Assembly (NCBI RefSeq): GCF_002019635.1
Contig: NZ_KV917371.1
Coordinates: 434,001 to 498,000, forward strand
Length of the DNA: 64,000 nucleotides
Direction of reading: 5' to 3'
Source of the DNA: Metabacillus halosaccharovorans
Lineage (GTDB): Bacteria > Bacillota > Bacilli > Bacillales > Bacillaceae
Positions 21,097 through 30,652 of this stretch are shown here, piece after piece. Position 1 is the stretch's first letter. Every line of letters starts with the position of its first letter. The notes below the pieces were generated by a model. The model searched no databases. It had not been told where the DNA came from and saw only the letters and a list, made by a program, of their open reading frames with translations. A program made the translations under genes and the position numbers.

Positions 21097-21119
21097 AAGA
21101 GTGTGATAGTCACACTCTT
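21097..21119 (-). promoter_or_regulatory. Stem-loop between the GH31 gene and the binding-protein gene
   Basis: AAGAGTGTGA and TCACACTCTT form a perfect 10-bp stem with a three-base loop in the 57-base gap. No long T-run follows on the minus strand, so it is more likely a processing or stability hairpin or a leaky terminator. Confidence 0.55.
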
Positions 21120-21126
21120 TGACAAC

Positions 21127-23439
21127 TTACAAAGTAATATCTAACTTCTGTGATCCATTAAGATTTACCCTAACTCCATCTCTGCTTGAATCAACTTCAC
21201 CAGCTGAGGCAGATGCAATGCTTTCATATCCTGCAAGAAGAATAGAATACGTTAAACCTTCCATTGATGTTTCAATATGAATGCTGTTATTTTGTTTAAC
21301 CGCTTTTATTTCTCCTTTGATGTTTCCATTTATATCTGTTACAAAAGCTGTAGCTTGTTGGTTATCCTGTAACTGATAAAGTTCAAATGTCACATTATTA
21401 GCAAACTCATAATCCGGCCGGTCGTCATCATGACCGATCGCTAAAATGCTATTTTCTTTTATAAATAATGGAAGACTTAGATAATCAAAGTTTTCTGTTC
21501 TCCAAGTTCCCCCTTCAACAACTTCTTTTGTTAAATAGTGAGTCCATTTACCTTGTGGAAGGTAGTAAGAGCCTACTCCTTCTTCGTTCATAATAGGTGC
21601 AACCAATAGGCTGCTTCCGAGCATATATTGACGATCAAGCACATGTGTATTTGGATCTTCAGCAAATTCCAGCAGCATCGGTCTCATAACCGGGACACCT
21701 GTGTTATGGTTTTCAACAGATGCACTATACAAATACGGCATTAAACGGTTTTTTAATTTAGAGAAATGCTTTGTTACATCTACCGCTTCTTCGTCAAACA
21801 ACCATGGAACACGGTATGATGAACTACCGTGAAGACGACTGTGGCTGGATAATAGACCAAAAGCAAGCCAACGTTTGAAGAGATCAGGACTTGCTGTATT
21901 TTCAAATCCACCGATATCATGACTCCAATAACCAAAGCCGGATAATGATAATGAAAGGCCTCCGCGTAAGCTTTCTGCCATTGACTCATAAGTAGCATTA
22001 CAATCCCCGCCCCAATGGACTGGAAATTGCTGACTACCCACAGCTGCTGATCTAGCGAAAACAACAGCTTCTTGTTTTCCTTTTTCTTCTTCAAGTAAGT
22101 CAAAAACAACTTTGTTATAGAGATAAGCGTAATAGTTATGCATACGCTGTGGATCAGAACCATCATAATATACAACATCTGTTGGAATTCTTTCACCAAA
22201 ATCAGTCTTAAAGCTATCCACACCCATATCAAGCAATCCTTTTAATTTCCCGCAATACCATTCACATGCTGCCGGGTTTGTAAAGTCAACAACTCCCATT
22301 CCAGCCTGCCATAAATCCCATTGCCATACATCACCGTTCGCTTTTTTCAACAGGTATCCGTTTTCGGCTGCTTCATCAAAAAGCTTAGACTTTTCAGCAA
22401 TATAAGGATTAATCCACACACAAATTTTTAAACCCTTATCTTTTAGTCTTTTTAACATCGCCTCTGGCTCAGGGAATGCATCTTTATCCCATTCGAAATT
22501 ACACCATTCAAATTCTTTCATCCAAAAGCAATCAAAGTGGAACACACTTAATGGGATGTCACGCTCTGCCATTCCATCGACAAAATGAGTAACTGTTTCC
22601 TCGTTATAGTCAGTCGTAAAAGAGGTTGTCAGCCATAACCCGTAGGACCATGCTGGCGGAAGTGCCGGTTTACCCGTTAACTCCGTATAGTTCGTTAATA
22701 CTTCTTTAGGTGTTTCTCCACCAATTAGGAAATACTCAATACATTCACCTTCAACACTGAACTGTGTTTTTGAAACAGCTTCAGAAGCTATTTCGAAGCT
22801 TACGTTTTCCGGATGGTTTACTAATACACCATAGCCCTTGTTACTTAAGAAAAAGGGAATGTTTTTATAAGATTGCTCCGAACTTGTTCCACCATCTTCA
22901 TTCCAAGTATCAACAATTTGTCCATTTCTCACAAATGGAGTGAAACGCTCACCAAGACCGTAAAGGTATTCACCAACACCGATGTTTAACTGCCCTCGCA
23001 TATAACTTTCCTTCTCAGGCCCTTTAATCCATGCAACTCCTTTTGAATCAATTGAGGTTAGTACTTGATTCCCTTGAGTAAAAGTAACTTTAAAAGGCTT
23101 ATGCTGTATGTTCACGCTTACATTTCCACTATTTAAAATTGTTTGTTCTTCTTTTTGCTCACAATTTAACGGAAGAAGCTCATTCTTACTTTCAAATTCC
23201 GGTTTTTTCGTTGTTGTACCTTTATGATGCCAAGCCTTGACTTTAATGACATTTTTCATTGGAGATGACAGCTGGATCGTTAAAGATGGTAGATTTAATG
23301 TGTCTCCTCTATGTTGAATATCTTTACATGGTGCGTAAAGTGTCACTGTATTTTCATTTATCACAACATCACGAACATTTCTTGGATGCTGAATATCAAA
23401 ACCTTCTTTTGTCAGCCAAAAGCCATCAGTAAATTTCAT
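21127..23439 (-). CDS. yicI: Alpha-xylosidase, GH31 family (YicI-like)
   Basis: Cytoplasmic GH31 hydrolase releasing xylose from alpha-1,6-xylosides such as isoprimeverose. The nucleophile aspartate is in FKTDFGERIP and is followed by DGSDPQRMHNYYAY, and the acid/base aspartate is in WGGDCNATYESMAESLRGG, all as in E. coli YicI. Order is N-terminal beta-sandwich, catalytic barrel from about residue 270, and C-terminal beta domains; 770 aa is the family size. It is the first gene of the operon with the ABC transporter, divergent from an AraC regulator. Xyloglucan-derived oligosaccharides are the likely source. Confidence 0.93.
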   Translation of the reverse strand: MKFTDGFWLTKEGFDIQHPRNVRDVVINENTVTLYAPCKDIQHRGDTLNLPSLTIQLSSPMKNVIKVKAWHHKGTTTKKPEFESKNELLPLNCEQKEEQTILNSGNVSVNIQHKPFKVTFTQGNQVLTSIDSKGVAWIKGPEKESYMRGQLNIGVGEYLYGLGERFTPFVRNGQIVDTWNEDGGTSSEQSYKNIPFFLSNKGYGVLVNHPENVSFEIASEAVSKTQFSVEGECIEYFLIGGETPKEVLTNYTELTGKPALPPAWSYGLWLTTSFTTDYNEETVTHFVDGMAERDIPLSVFHFDCFWMKEFEWCNFEWDKDAFPEPEAMLKRLKDKGLKICVWINPYIAEKSKLFDEAAENGYLLKKANGDVWQWDLWQAGMGVVDFTNPAACEWYCGKLKGLLDMGVDSFKTDFGERIPTDVVYYDGSDPQRMHNYYAYLYNKVVFDLLEEEKGKQEAVVFARSAAVGSQQFPVHWGGDCNATYESMAESLRGGLSLSLSGFGYWSHDIGGFENTASPDLFKRWLAFGLLSSHSRLHGSSSYRVPWLFDEEAVDVTKHFSKLKNRLMPYLYSASVENHNTGVPVMRPMLLEFAEDPNTHVLDRQYMLGSSLLVAPIMNEEGVGSYYLPQGKWTHYLTKEVVEGGTWRTENFDYLSLPLFIKENSILAIGHDDDRPDYEFANNVTFELYQLQDNQQATAFVTDINGNIKGEIKAVKQNNSIHIETSMEGLTYSILLAGYESIASASAGEVDSSRDGVRVNLNGSQKLDITL

Positions 23440-23583
23440 AAAAACACTCCTTATCTATACATTCAGTTGCTGTTATATTTATTTGTCATCTTACAATTAA
23501 AATTATAGTGATAAAAATCCAGCAATTCTTGCACAATTTCAACAATTAATTGTACAATTCTGATATATAGAGGAGATGGTAGT

Positions 23584-24459
23584 GTGAACAAACATAATCT
23601 GCTTGAGGATCGTGTACATGGCGATTCTATGTTTCCTTTTCGTATTTACATGGTGGATTATCTCGATGGACAAGTGATCTTTAACATGCATTGGCACCCT
23701 GAGCTGGAGTTTATATATGTGGAAAAAGGACCGATCAATGTACAAGTGGGGACAAAACAATATCGATTAGAAGAAGGAACCGGTTGCTTTATACCAAGCG
23801 AACAATTACATGGTGCCTATCCTTGTGGTGACAAGCCTTTTAAGCTCCATGCTGTCGTTTTTTCGATCGATTTGTTACGAAGCTTTGGCTATGATTTAAT
23901 TGAAAGTCATTATTTAGAGGCTATTAAGAAATTTTCTTTTATTCACTCTATGAAACTTACACCACAAACACCAGAAGAACAAATGATGTTAAAGACCATT
24001 GCCTGCATGATTGAGGCTTATTCTACAAAGGAAACAAGCTATGAACTTAAGGTAAAGGGATATCTTTTTCTTTTATTTGCAGACATTTTCAAGAAACAAT
24101 CTTGGGTTCATAATGAGGAAGTAACACAAAAGGACTTAACAAAAACAGAGCTATTAAAAAAGGTTCTTCAATATATTGATGAACATTACAAGGAAAAACT
24201 ATCCGTGCTGGATCTTGCTTCACAGGTTCAAATGAGTGAAGGTCATTTCAGCCGATTTTTCAGATCACTTGTCCGAATGACACCGATGGAGTACATTAAC
24301 ACCATACGAATTAATAAAGCATGTATACTACTACTAAAATCGGAACGAAAAATGCTGGATATTGCAATGGACGTGGGGTTTCAGAACCAAAGTTACTTTA
24401 TTCGATTGTTTAAAAGACAGAAGGGGTGTACACCTAAGGAATATAGAGGTGGGATGTAG
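23584..24459 (+). CDS. AraC-family regulator with cupin sensor domain
   Basis: Probable activator of the divergent alpha-xyloside operon. The N-terminal half is an AraC-type cupin (HWHPELEFIYVEKGPINVQVG, residues ~38-60) and the C-terminal third has two helix-turn-helices (KEKLSVLDLASQVQMSEGHF and MLDIAMDVGFQNQSYFIRLF). The start is GTG with GAGGAGA upstream. The 144-base gap to yicI holds a minus-strand TATAAT but only a poor -35, as expected for an activator-dependent promoter, and ATTGTGCA/AATTGCTG-like half-sites nearby. Confidence 0.9.
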   Translation: MNKHNLLEDRVHGDSMFPFRIYMVDYLDGQVIFNMHWHPELEFIYVEKGPINVQVGTKQYRLEEGTGCFIPSEQLHGAYPCGDKPFKLHAVVFSIDLLRSFGYDLIESHYLEAIKKFSFIHSMKLTPQTPEEQMMLKTIACMIEAYSTKETSYELKVKGYLFLLFADIFKKQSWVHNEEVTQKDLTKTELLKKVLQYIDEHYKEKLSVLDLASQVQMSEGHFSRFFRSLVRMTPMEYINTIRINKACILLLKSERKMLDIAMDVGFQNQSYFIRLFKRQKGCTPKEYRGGM

Positions 24460-24463
24460 GTCT

Positions 24464-24497
24464 CTTGTCCCGTAAACGGGACAAGGGACCTGTCCCC
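24464..24497. repeat. GGGACAGGT-type hairpin repeat, copy B
   Basis: CTTGTCCCGT and ACGGGACAAG-like arms form a strong hairpin directly after the AraC stop, followed by GGGACCTGTCCCC. It stands between two convergent genes, where it could end transcription, but no T-run is present on the plus side. Confidence 0.65.
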
Positions 24498-24504
24498 TCG
24501 TACA

Positions 24505-26205
24505 TTAAGATGAAAATGTTTTTAATAATGCGTTTAGTTCTTCGGATAGTGTTGCTAGTTGGTTTGCGCTTCCAGCGATTTCTTCCATTGAAGTGCTTGT
24601 CTGCTGTATGGATGCTGCTGTTTGTTCAATTCCTGCAGCTGATTCTTCAGAAATTGACGCAATGTCTTCGATTGAATTACTCATTTTTCCACAGTCCTGG
24701 TCGATTTCAACTAATCTTATCGCTACTCCTTGAATTTTATCAACAACCTCTGAAATCGCGTGGTGCATTTCATCAAACGTTTTTCCTGTTGTTTGGATAT
24801 CCTCAGTCCCTTTTTCCACTTCACTATATCCCTCTTCAAGTGATGTCACAACATTATCTGATTCCAATTGAATGTTGTGAACAATTCCGGTAATATCTGT
24901 GATGGAAAGAGATACTTGTTCCGCTAACTTACGTACTTCACTTGCTACAACAGCAAAACCCTTTCCATGCTCACCAGCTCTTGCCGCTTCGATTGCTGCG
25001 TTTAATGCAAGGAGGTTCGTTTGCTCAGCTATTGATTGAATAACCCCGACAAGCTTTGAAATTTCCTTTGATTGCTGATCTAAGTTTTTCACTTTTTCAA
25101 CAGAACCTTTTACAATATTGTTGATTTTCTTCATCTGTTCAATTGACGAATTCATTAACTGTTGCCCTTCTTCTGTTAAGGATTGAACAGACACTGCTGA
25201 AAACACAATCGTTTCACCAAATGAGTTGGACTCTTTTATTTTTTCACCAAATGTACTCATTGTTTCAGCAAGCTCAGAAGAGGCATTTGCTTGTGACTCA
25301 GACCCAAGTGATAGTTCCTGCATAGTAGCTGCAACCTGGATACCGCTTTCCTTTACTTCATGAGATGACTGCATCAATTCTTCACTTTGCATGGAAACTG
25401 TTTCAGAAACGTTCGTAATTCGTTTCATCATGTCACGTAAATTCAAAAGCATCGTATTCATTACTGTACTTAGCTGGCCAAGCTCATCTTTACTAGTATA
25501 AGTACTAGCTTCAACAGATAAATTACCAATGGATATTTCATTTGCCATATGAATGACATTGTTTAATGATTTTTGAATCATGCGATTGATCACAATTGCA
25601 ATGGTAACTCCCAAGATTATTGCAATACCGATAGAAATAAATAAAACAAGTATAGATCTGCTGATACTATCCTTTGTTTCCTTAAGTGCATCTTGATGAG
25701 AATTATTAATCAACTCTCGCAATTCCCCTAAGTACCTTACAGCTTCATTACTTAATGACTGAGTAAAAACTCGATTCGTATTAATATTCTCGGTATTTCC
25801 AGCAGCCACATCTTTCACGATTTCCTCTAAAAATACGTCATTCATTTTACTATCAGTATTTTGGATATAAGTAAATAGTTTTTCCTCATCCTTTGTATCA
25901 ATAGAAGAAATGAGTTCTTCTTGAAGAGCATTGAACTCTTTACGCTTTTCTTCAAAAGCAGTTGCAAACTTTTCTTCCGGTGAATTAATATAATCCGCTA
26001 TCAAAATGTTTTTCTCTCTAAATATAGCCATCATTTCTGTTGTCTTAATCGCCCGATCTCCTCTTATCTCAAGCGCTGACAATTGGTCTTGAACATTTTG
26101 CATTTCGTAAAAAATAATAAACGAAGATACAATAAAGAGAATAAAAGAAAAAATAAGTGCTAGACTATACTTCCAACCTAGCTTTAAATTCCTAAAAAGT
26201 TTCAT
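24505..26205 (-). CDS. Methyl-accepting chemotaxis protein
   Basis: Membrane chemoreceptor. It has a first membrane segment at about residues 12-32, an extracellular four-helix-bundle sensor (residues ~35-180), a second membrane segment near 185-205, a HAMP domain and a cytoplasmic signalling hairpin whose tip contains [20 protein letters not shown]. The ATG at 26205 follows GGAGG; the frame continues to 26223 without a ribosome site. It stands alone between two hairpin repeats. The signal sensed is unknown. Confidence 0.92.
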   Translation of the reverse strand: MKLFRNLKLGWKYSLALIFSFILFIVSSFIIFYEMQNVQDQLSALEIRGDRAIKTTEMMAIFREKNILIADYINSPEEKFATAFEEKRKEFNALQEELISSIDTKDEEKLFTYIQNTDSKMNDVFLEEIVKDVAAGNTENINTNRVFTQSLSNEAVRYLGELRELINNSHQDALKETKDSISRSILVLFISIGIAIILGVTIAIVINRMIQKSLNNVIHMANEISIGNLSVEASTYTSKDELGQLSTVMNTMLLNLRDMMKRITNVSETVSMQSEELMQSSHEVKESGIQVAATMQELSLGSESQANASSELAETMSTFGEKIKESNSFGETIVFSAVSVQSLTEEGQQLMNSSIEQMKKINNIVKGSVEKVKNLDQQSKEISKLVGVIQSIAEQTNLLALNAAIEAARAGEHGKGFAVVASEVRKLAEQVSLSITDITGIVHNIQLESDNVVTSLEEGYSEVEKGTEDIQTTGKTFDEMHHAISEVVDKIQGVAIRLVEIDQDCGKMSNSIEDIASISEESAAGIEQTAASIQQTSTSMEEIAGSANQLATLSEELNALLKTFSS

Positions 26206-26309
26206 AAAACTGCCTCCATACATATAAATAATCCTACTATATTACTATCGGCTAAATTGTAAGCACTTAAATAGATATCTAAAATTTTATCAGACATTTT
26301 CGTGGTACA

Positions 26310-26330
26310 GGGGGACAGGTACCTTGACCC
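26310..26330. repeat. GGGACAGGT-type repeat, copy C (degenerate)
   Basis: GGGGGACAGGTACCTTGACCC is a copy of the dispersed element with one arm imperfect. It lies upstream of the chemoreceptor and downstream of the PHP gene terminator. Confidence 0.55.
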
Positions 26331-26333
26331 AAT

Positions 26334-26361
26334 AAAAAACAGGACAAATTACTGTCCTGTT
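26334..26361 (-). terminator. Terminator of the ECF-PHP operon
   Basis: AACAGGACA and TGTCCTGTT-like arms form a hairpin overlapping the stop codon of the PHP gene, and six T residues follow on the minus strand. Confidence 0.85.
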
Positions 26362-27115
26362 AAACCGCCATAAGCTGCTTTATTAACTTTTTTGTTAGTG
26401 AGGCAGATCGTACACGTAGGTGTAGATCCGGTGAGATATGAATAGTGAAAACATTGTCTTTAATTGCCCTTTTCACTTCATTTATTGTATTGTAGTGACC
26501 ATAGAATTCATTTACTATTGAGCCGTATTGAAGGAATTGGTGAGTATCACTTCCTCCTACTATCGGCAATTCCAGTTCTTCAGCGAATCCATAAACATAT
26601 TTTTGATTTTCTTCAATTCCGATTGAATGAAGATCTTTACCGTTTAAATCAAGGGCATCCAATCGTTTCAGCTGAAATGGCTTGTGCTGGGTAAGCGGTG
26701 TACTTGGTCGGAATGGATGTCCTCCTATTTTAATTGTTTCAAAGGATTCTGCAAGGTCCATTAGATCTGAAAAAGGGATAAAATTCTCTTCGTCCAGATG
26801 GTATTTCAGTTTATGATAGATGGCTAAAATGGATTCACGGCGACTGATTAGCAAAATGTGGCCAACTTCCTTTACATCGACTTCAATTCCAGGGAAAATC
26901 TTCAATCCATTTACATCATAGTAATCATTTATATAGGGATAGTGAGCGTCTAAAAAGTCATATACCTCAAGGAAATTCAACGTATTAAAATGCTCTGTTA
27001 AGGCAATTGCATCAAGACCGGCTTCTTTAGCCTCCCTTGTCATTTCCCGAAAGTATCCCGGATCAAAGTTTGATTTTTTTGATATTTTGATATGAGTATG
27101 AAAGTCCATTTTCAT
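26360..27115 (-). CDS. PHP-domain metal-dependent hydrolase
   Basis: Probable phosphoesterase of the PHP (polymerase and histidinol phosphatase) family. Metal-ligand motifs are DFHTHIK at residues 4-10, ALTEHFN near 40, GIEVDVKEVGH near 75-85 and GSDTHQ near 195. It is 251 aa with GGAGGGG seven bases before the ATG. It ends an operon with three ECF transporter genes, 18 bases after the T component. The link suggests that it acts on the imported compound, perhaps removing phosphate, but no substrate is known. Confidence 0.82.
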   Translation of the reverse strand: MKMDFHTHIKISKKSNFDPGYFREMTREAKEAGLDAIALTEHFNTLNFLEVYDFLDAHYPYINDYYDVNGLKIFPGIEVDVKEVGHILLISRRESILAIYHKLKYHLDEENFIPFSDLMDLAESFETIKIGGHPFRPSTPLTQHKPFQLKRLDALDLNGKDLHSIGIEENQKYVYGFAEELELPIVGGSDTHQFLQYGSIVNEFYGHYNTINEVKRAIKDNVFTIHISPDLHLRVRSASLTKKLIKQLMAV

Positions 27116-27133
27116 TAATAAACCCCTCCATTT

Positions 27134-27955
27134 TTATTTATAAAGATTACCTGCTACCATGAGAACGATGATATAAAAAATACTTGTGGTGAGAAATAGA
27201 ACATCATTCCGTCCAATGCTTAGGGATTGAAGCTTTAGTTTTTTCACTGCAGGATTAGTAAAAGCATTTTTACTGCCTTTTGTTTCAAGCGCTTCAACAG
27301 TTGTCCTTGCTCGTTTAGCCGTGCTTAAAAGCAACGGGTAGAAGGACATCACCGCCAATTTGATGAAATAACTTGCTGTCCTCCAATAGAATACTCCTTT
27401 TTTCTCAGGTGCTCTTCCCCTTAATCTGTATGACATAAACACATGGTTGTATTCTTCTAATAACAAAGGAAGCATTCGATAACCATATGAAATTGAAAAG
27501 GAAACTTGACCTGGTACGCCAATACTTAACAGGCCCACACTTAATTTTTCAGGACTCATAGAGCAAAATACCGTTATGCTGGCAAGCGAAATGACAGCCA
27601 GCTTTACTGTTAACATTAATAATGGCAATAGGACAGCCGTATCTCCTCCAAAGAAAAGAGATGCAATGAGTAAATAACCGCCTTGCCCGAGTAAACCCAG
27701 AATTAAAATAAAGAGGATTAACCTGCTTACTTTTGTCAAAATCGTTGTTATTATCGTGACAGTTAACAAACCGAATAAAACAATTTCATTATGAATAAAC
27801 CAAGGGGCGATCCCAAAAAATCCGTACCACATAAATAATATTCGCGGATCCAGTTTCGCAATAAATGTCTGATCGTTTGCATACGCTGTATTCATCAATT
27901 CGATTTTCACTTGTTCAACACTTAACTTATCAATCATGCTTTTTGCATATTCCAT
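27134..27955 (-). CDS. ECF transporter T component (EcfT)
   Basis: Membrane coupling subunit of an energy-coupling factor transporter. It has about five hydrophobic segments, and the cytosolic coupling helices carry the two short Ala-Arg motifs, YRLRGRAPEKK and STAKRARTTVEALETKG. Its start overlaps the end of the double ATPase gene by 22 bases. Length 273 aa is typical. Confidence 0.88.
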   Translation of the reverse strand: MEYAKSMIDKLSVEQVKIELMNTAYANDQTFIAKLDPRILFMWYGFFGIAPWFIHNEIVLFGLLTVTIITTILTKVSRLILFILILGLLGQGGYLLIASLFFGGDTAVLLPLLMLTVKLAVISLASITVFCSMSPEKLSVGLLSIGVPGQVSFSISYGYRMLPLLLEEYNHVFMSYRLRGRAPEKKGVFYWRTASYFIKLAVMSFYPLLLSTAKRARTTVEALETKGSKNAFTNPAVKKLKLQSLSIGRNDVLFLTTSIFYIIVLMVAGNLYK

Positions 27956-29640
27956 CTTGTTTCCTCCTGATATCGTTCCACAAATGAACCAATAGAATAA
28001 GCAGCAGGTGAAAGCTGCAGCCTGTGGCTAAGTTCAACAATTTGCGGGGGTACAATGCCTGCTTTTCTCATTAAAAACAGATCGGAAAACAATCCTTCCT
28101 TGTCACCATCATAGATCACTTGTCCATCATGCATGACAACAACACGTGTCGCCCACTCGCTAACTAATTGCATATCATGTGTGGCGATCATGACCAATTC
28201 CGTGTGGTGGTCCAACATATGAATAAATTGGACAAGCTGTTTCCGTGTAGCAATATCAAGGTTTGCCGTTGGTTCATCTAGTAGAATAATAGCCGGATCC
28301 ATCGCCGCTCCGATTGCAAGCGAAGCACGCCGTTGTTGCCCTCCGCTCATGAGACGGCTGTCTTTATTCTGCAAGTCCGACAAGTTAAACAGCTCGAGAA
28401 TATGATCAACTCTTTCTTTATACCCTTTTCGATTGCGGGCTTTTAAGAAAAAATCAACATCCTTACGAACAGAATCCTCAATAAACATTTGCTCAGGATT
28501 TTGGTAAATATATGTCACGATATCCGCTAACTGCTCAGGTGAATGTTTTGACGTCAAATGCCCCATCACATTTACGGTTCCTGAAGCAGGCTTGCGAAAA
28601 CCCGTTAAAAGCCGCATTAATGTTGACTTTCCAGCTCCATTATTTCCAACAAGAGCTACTTTATCTCCCTTATAGAAAGTGACATTAATATTTTTTAAAA
28701 TATGATGAAATGATCGGTCAACCGTCTTATAAGAGAATTCAACATCATGAAATGATACTGCTTCTTCCCTTTTTCCTAAAGGGGCAGATGGATAACATAA
28801 AGTATCATTAGAAAAAAATTTATCAGTAAAATAATTTTCAGCTTCTGCCAATGTAATTGGAAGAGCAGAAGAGCCACTAAGTTCAATTGCTGCTTGTGTC
28901 ACCTGAGGAGGATAAATATTTCGCTCCATTAAATCTTCCACAGCTGTAAGTGCCTTTTTGACTGACCTCTTCCATATAGCTTGCCCTTTGTCTACCAACA
29001 AAACAGTTGAACAATAGTCAGCAATAAACTCTGTATGATGTTCGATAACAATAATCGTTTTTCCATGTTCTTCATGAAGCTTTTTTAGAATCTCGTACAT
29101 TTTTTTTGCATGATGCGGATCTAATTGTGCAATTGGTTCATCAAGTACTAGAATATCGGGACTAAGAGCTAGACAGCCGGCAAGTGCAAGTAAATGCTTT
29201 TGACCACCGCTGAGTTGCCACACAAATTCCTGTTCACAATCCTCAAGTTCTACTAACCGGAGAGCTTCCCGAGCACGTTCCTTATAGTCTGCATATCCGA
29301 AATTAAGTGGAGCAAACGCCGCATCTTCAAGCACTCTCGCCTGAACTAGCTGGTTTTCGAAATCCTGATACACATAGCCAACATGTGCTGAAAGGTCGGC
29401 AACAGTACTTGTTGCTACATCCAACCCATTGATCATCGCCTTACCTTCAAAATCCCCTGTGTAATAATGAGGAATTAAGCCGTTCAACAACTTGCATAAT
29501 GTGGATTTTCCACTCCCATTTCCTCCGATAATGGCTAAAAACTCTCCTTGTTCTACCGTCACATTCATATTCCGTAATATTGCTTCTTCTTCACTTGGAT
29601 ATGTAAAGGTGACATTTTCAATGCTAATGACAGGTTTCAT
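27934..29640 (-). CDS. ECF transporter double-ATPase subunit (EcfA1A2 fusion, YkoD-like)
   Basis: Two complete ABC ATPase domains fused in one chain of 568 aa. Domain 1 has GGNGSGKST, LSGGQKHLLALAGCLAL and ILVLDEPIAQLDP; domain 2 has GNNGAGKST, MSGGQQRRASLAIGAAM and IILLDEPTANLDI. The ATG at 29640 overlaps the S-component stop (ATGA); a frame extension to 29730 is antisense-like and rejected. Fused ATPases are usual in dedicated (group I) ECF transporters such as the thiamine-precursor YkoEDC system. Confidence 0.93.
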   Translation of the reverse strand: MKPVISIENVTFTYPSEEEAILRNMNVTVEQGEFLAIIGGNGSGKSTLCKLLNGLIPHYYTGDFEGKAMINGLDVATSTVADLSAHVGYVYQDFENQLVQARVLEDAAFAPLNFGYADYKERAREALRLVELEDCEQEFVWQLSGGQKHLLALAGCLALSPDILVLDEPIAQLDPHHAKKMYEILKKLHEEHGKTIIVIEHHTEFIADYCSTVLLVDKGQAIWKRSVKKALTAVEDLMERNIYPPQVTQAAIELSGSSALPITLAEAENYFTDKFFSNDTLCYPSAPLGKREEAVSFHDVEFSYKTVDRSFHHILKNINVTFYKGDKVALVGNNGAGKSTLMRLLTGFRKPASGTVNVMGHLTSKHSPEQLADIVTYIYQNPEQMFIEDSVRKDVDFFLKARNRKGYKERVDHILELFNLSDLQNKDSRLMSGGQQRRASLAIGAAMDPAIILLDEPTANLDIATRKQLVQFIHMLDHHTELVMIATHDMQLVSEWATRVVVMHDGQVIYDGDKEGLFSDLFLMRKAGIVPPQIVELSHRLQLSPAAYSIGSFVERYQEETRWNMQKA

Positions 29641-30494
29641 GCTGCATTTTTCCTTTCTTTTTTGGAACGGGAAATAGTCATATACAATATTAGTGATGCA
29701 ACAACCCCTGCTACTCCAATACTTATCCATGTTAATGTTGCTTCAGAGTCTTCAGCAAACGAAGCTTCCCATTCAAACACATTTAAGTCTGTTTCAGATA
29801 AAAATTCAAACCCAAATGCAGAAAATGCAAGAATGACCGATAAAATAACAAGTTTTGGATGCAGAATTCCACGATTGGAGTGTGCATTTTCACGAGTCCT
29901 CGGCTTCATCCCGAGCAGTGGTTCAATTTTCCCGTATAAACGTGGAACAAGATACAAAGTAGGTAATAAAGCAAATAAAATCCCGGAAAATAAGATATCA
30001 TTTAAAAAGGCAAAACCTTCAACAATAACAACACTTTCTGCAAGTCCCGGAAGTACTTCAAAGTCATCAACACCTATCCAAACCTTCCCTATATCAACCA
30101 TCATGCTAATTAACTGATGAATTATGACTCCCGAAATCGCCGCAATACCTACTTGGCGCTTGCTTGTCGGATCACTTACCATAATCCCCGCAATATACAT
30201 TGCCAAAGAAAAGGCAATGAATTTTTCAAGCTCTCCAAAACCACCAAATTGACCGAGCATTAATTCACCAAAAATCACTTCACCTAATGCTGCACCTACA
30301 GCTGCGTACAATGGATGGAACAAGATACAAAGAGTTAGAGGAATAAAAGCAAAATACTCAATAGAGAATTCAACAGGACCTAAATAAACGGATGGGACTA
30401 GTTCTGTAATCATGTTTGATAAGCCGTAAAGAGACATGGATAAGATAAAAACCATCATTTTTTGAGACTGTGTTAATGTGTACTGTTTTTTCAT
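29637..30494 (-). CDS. ECF transporter substrate-binding S component, unknown specificity
   Basis: Membrane protein of 285 aa with six or more segments. N-terminal segments include GPVEFSIEYFAFIPLTLCIL and ALGEVIFGELMLGQFGGFGE, a layout seen in ECF S components; an extra C-terminal membrane segment before a KKER tail is longer than the usual ~190-aa S component. AAGGAGGG lies before the ATG. It is the first gene of S-A-T-PHP. The sequence does not show the ThiT, RibU, BioY or YkoE signatures I know, so the substrate is open. Confidence 0.75.
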   Translation of the reverse strand: MKKQYTLTQSQKMMVFILSMSLYGLSNMITELVPSVYLGPVEFSIEYFAFIPLTLCILFHPLYAAVGAALGEVIFGELMLGQFGGFGELEKFIAFSLAMYIAGIMVSDPTSKRQVGIAAISGVIIHQLISMMVDIGKVWIGVDDFEVLPGLAESVVIVEGFAFLNDILFSGILFALLPTLYLVPRLYGKIEPLLGMKPRTRENAHSNRGILHPKLVILSVILAFSAFGFEFLSETDLNVFEWEASFAEDSEATLTWISIGVAGVVASLILYMTISRSKKERKNAA

Positions 30495-30598
30495 GGTATT
30501 CCCTCCTTTAGTTATTTCCTCTTTATTTTAAGAAGGGAATTTAAACCTGTGATGGTGTTCATGTAAAGCTTGTGTAAAATTATTATCATTTTCTTTCA

Positions 30599-30620
30599 TT
30601 TTGATATTTTTTTATCAAAA
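30599..30620. promoter_or_regulatory. Palindrome between the ECF operon and rpiR
   Basis: TTTTGATA and TATCAAAA are perfect 8-bp arms separated by six T residues in the divergent promoter region. It is the best candidate for the binding site of the RpiR-family regulator encoded next to it. Confidence 0.5.
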
Positions 30621-30652
30621 GATGCTAGCATAATAGAAAAAGGAGGATGCTA

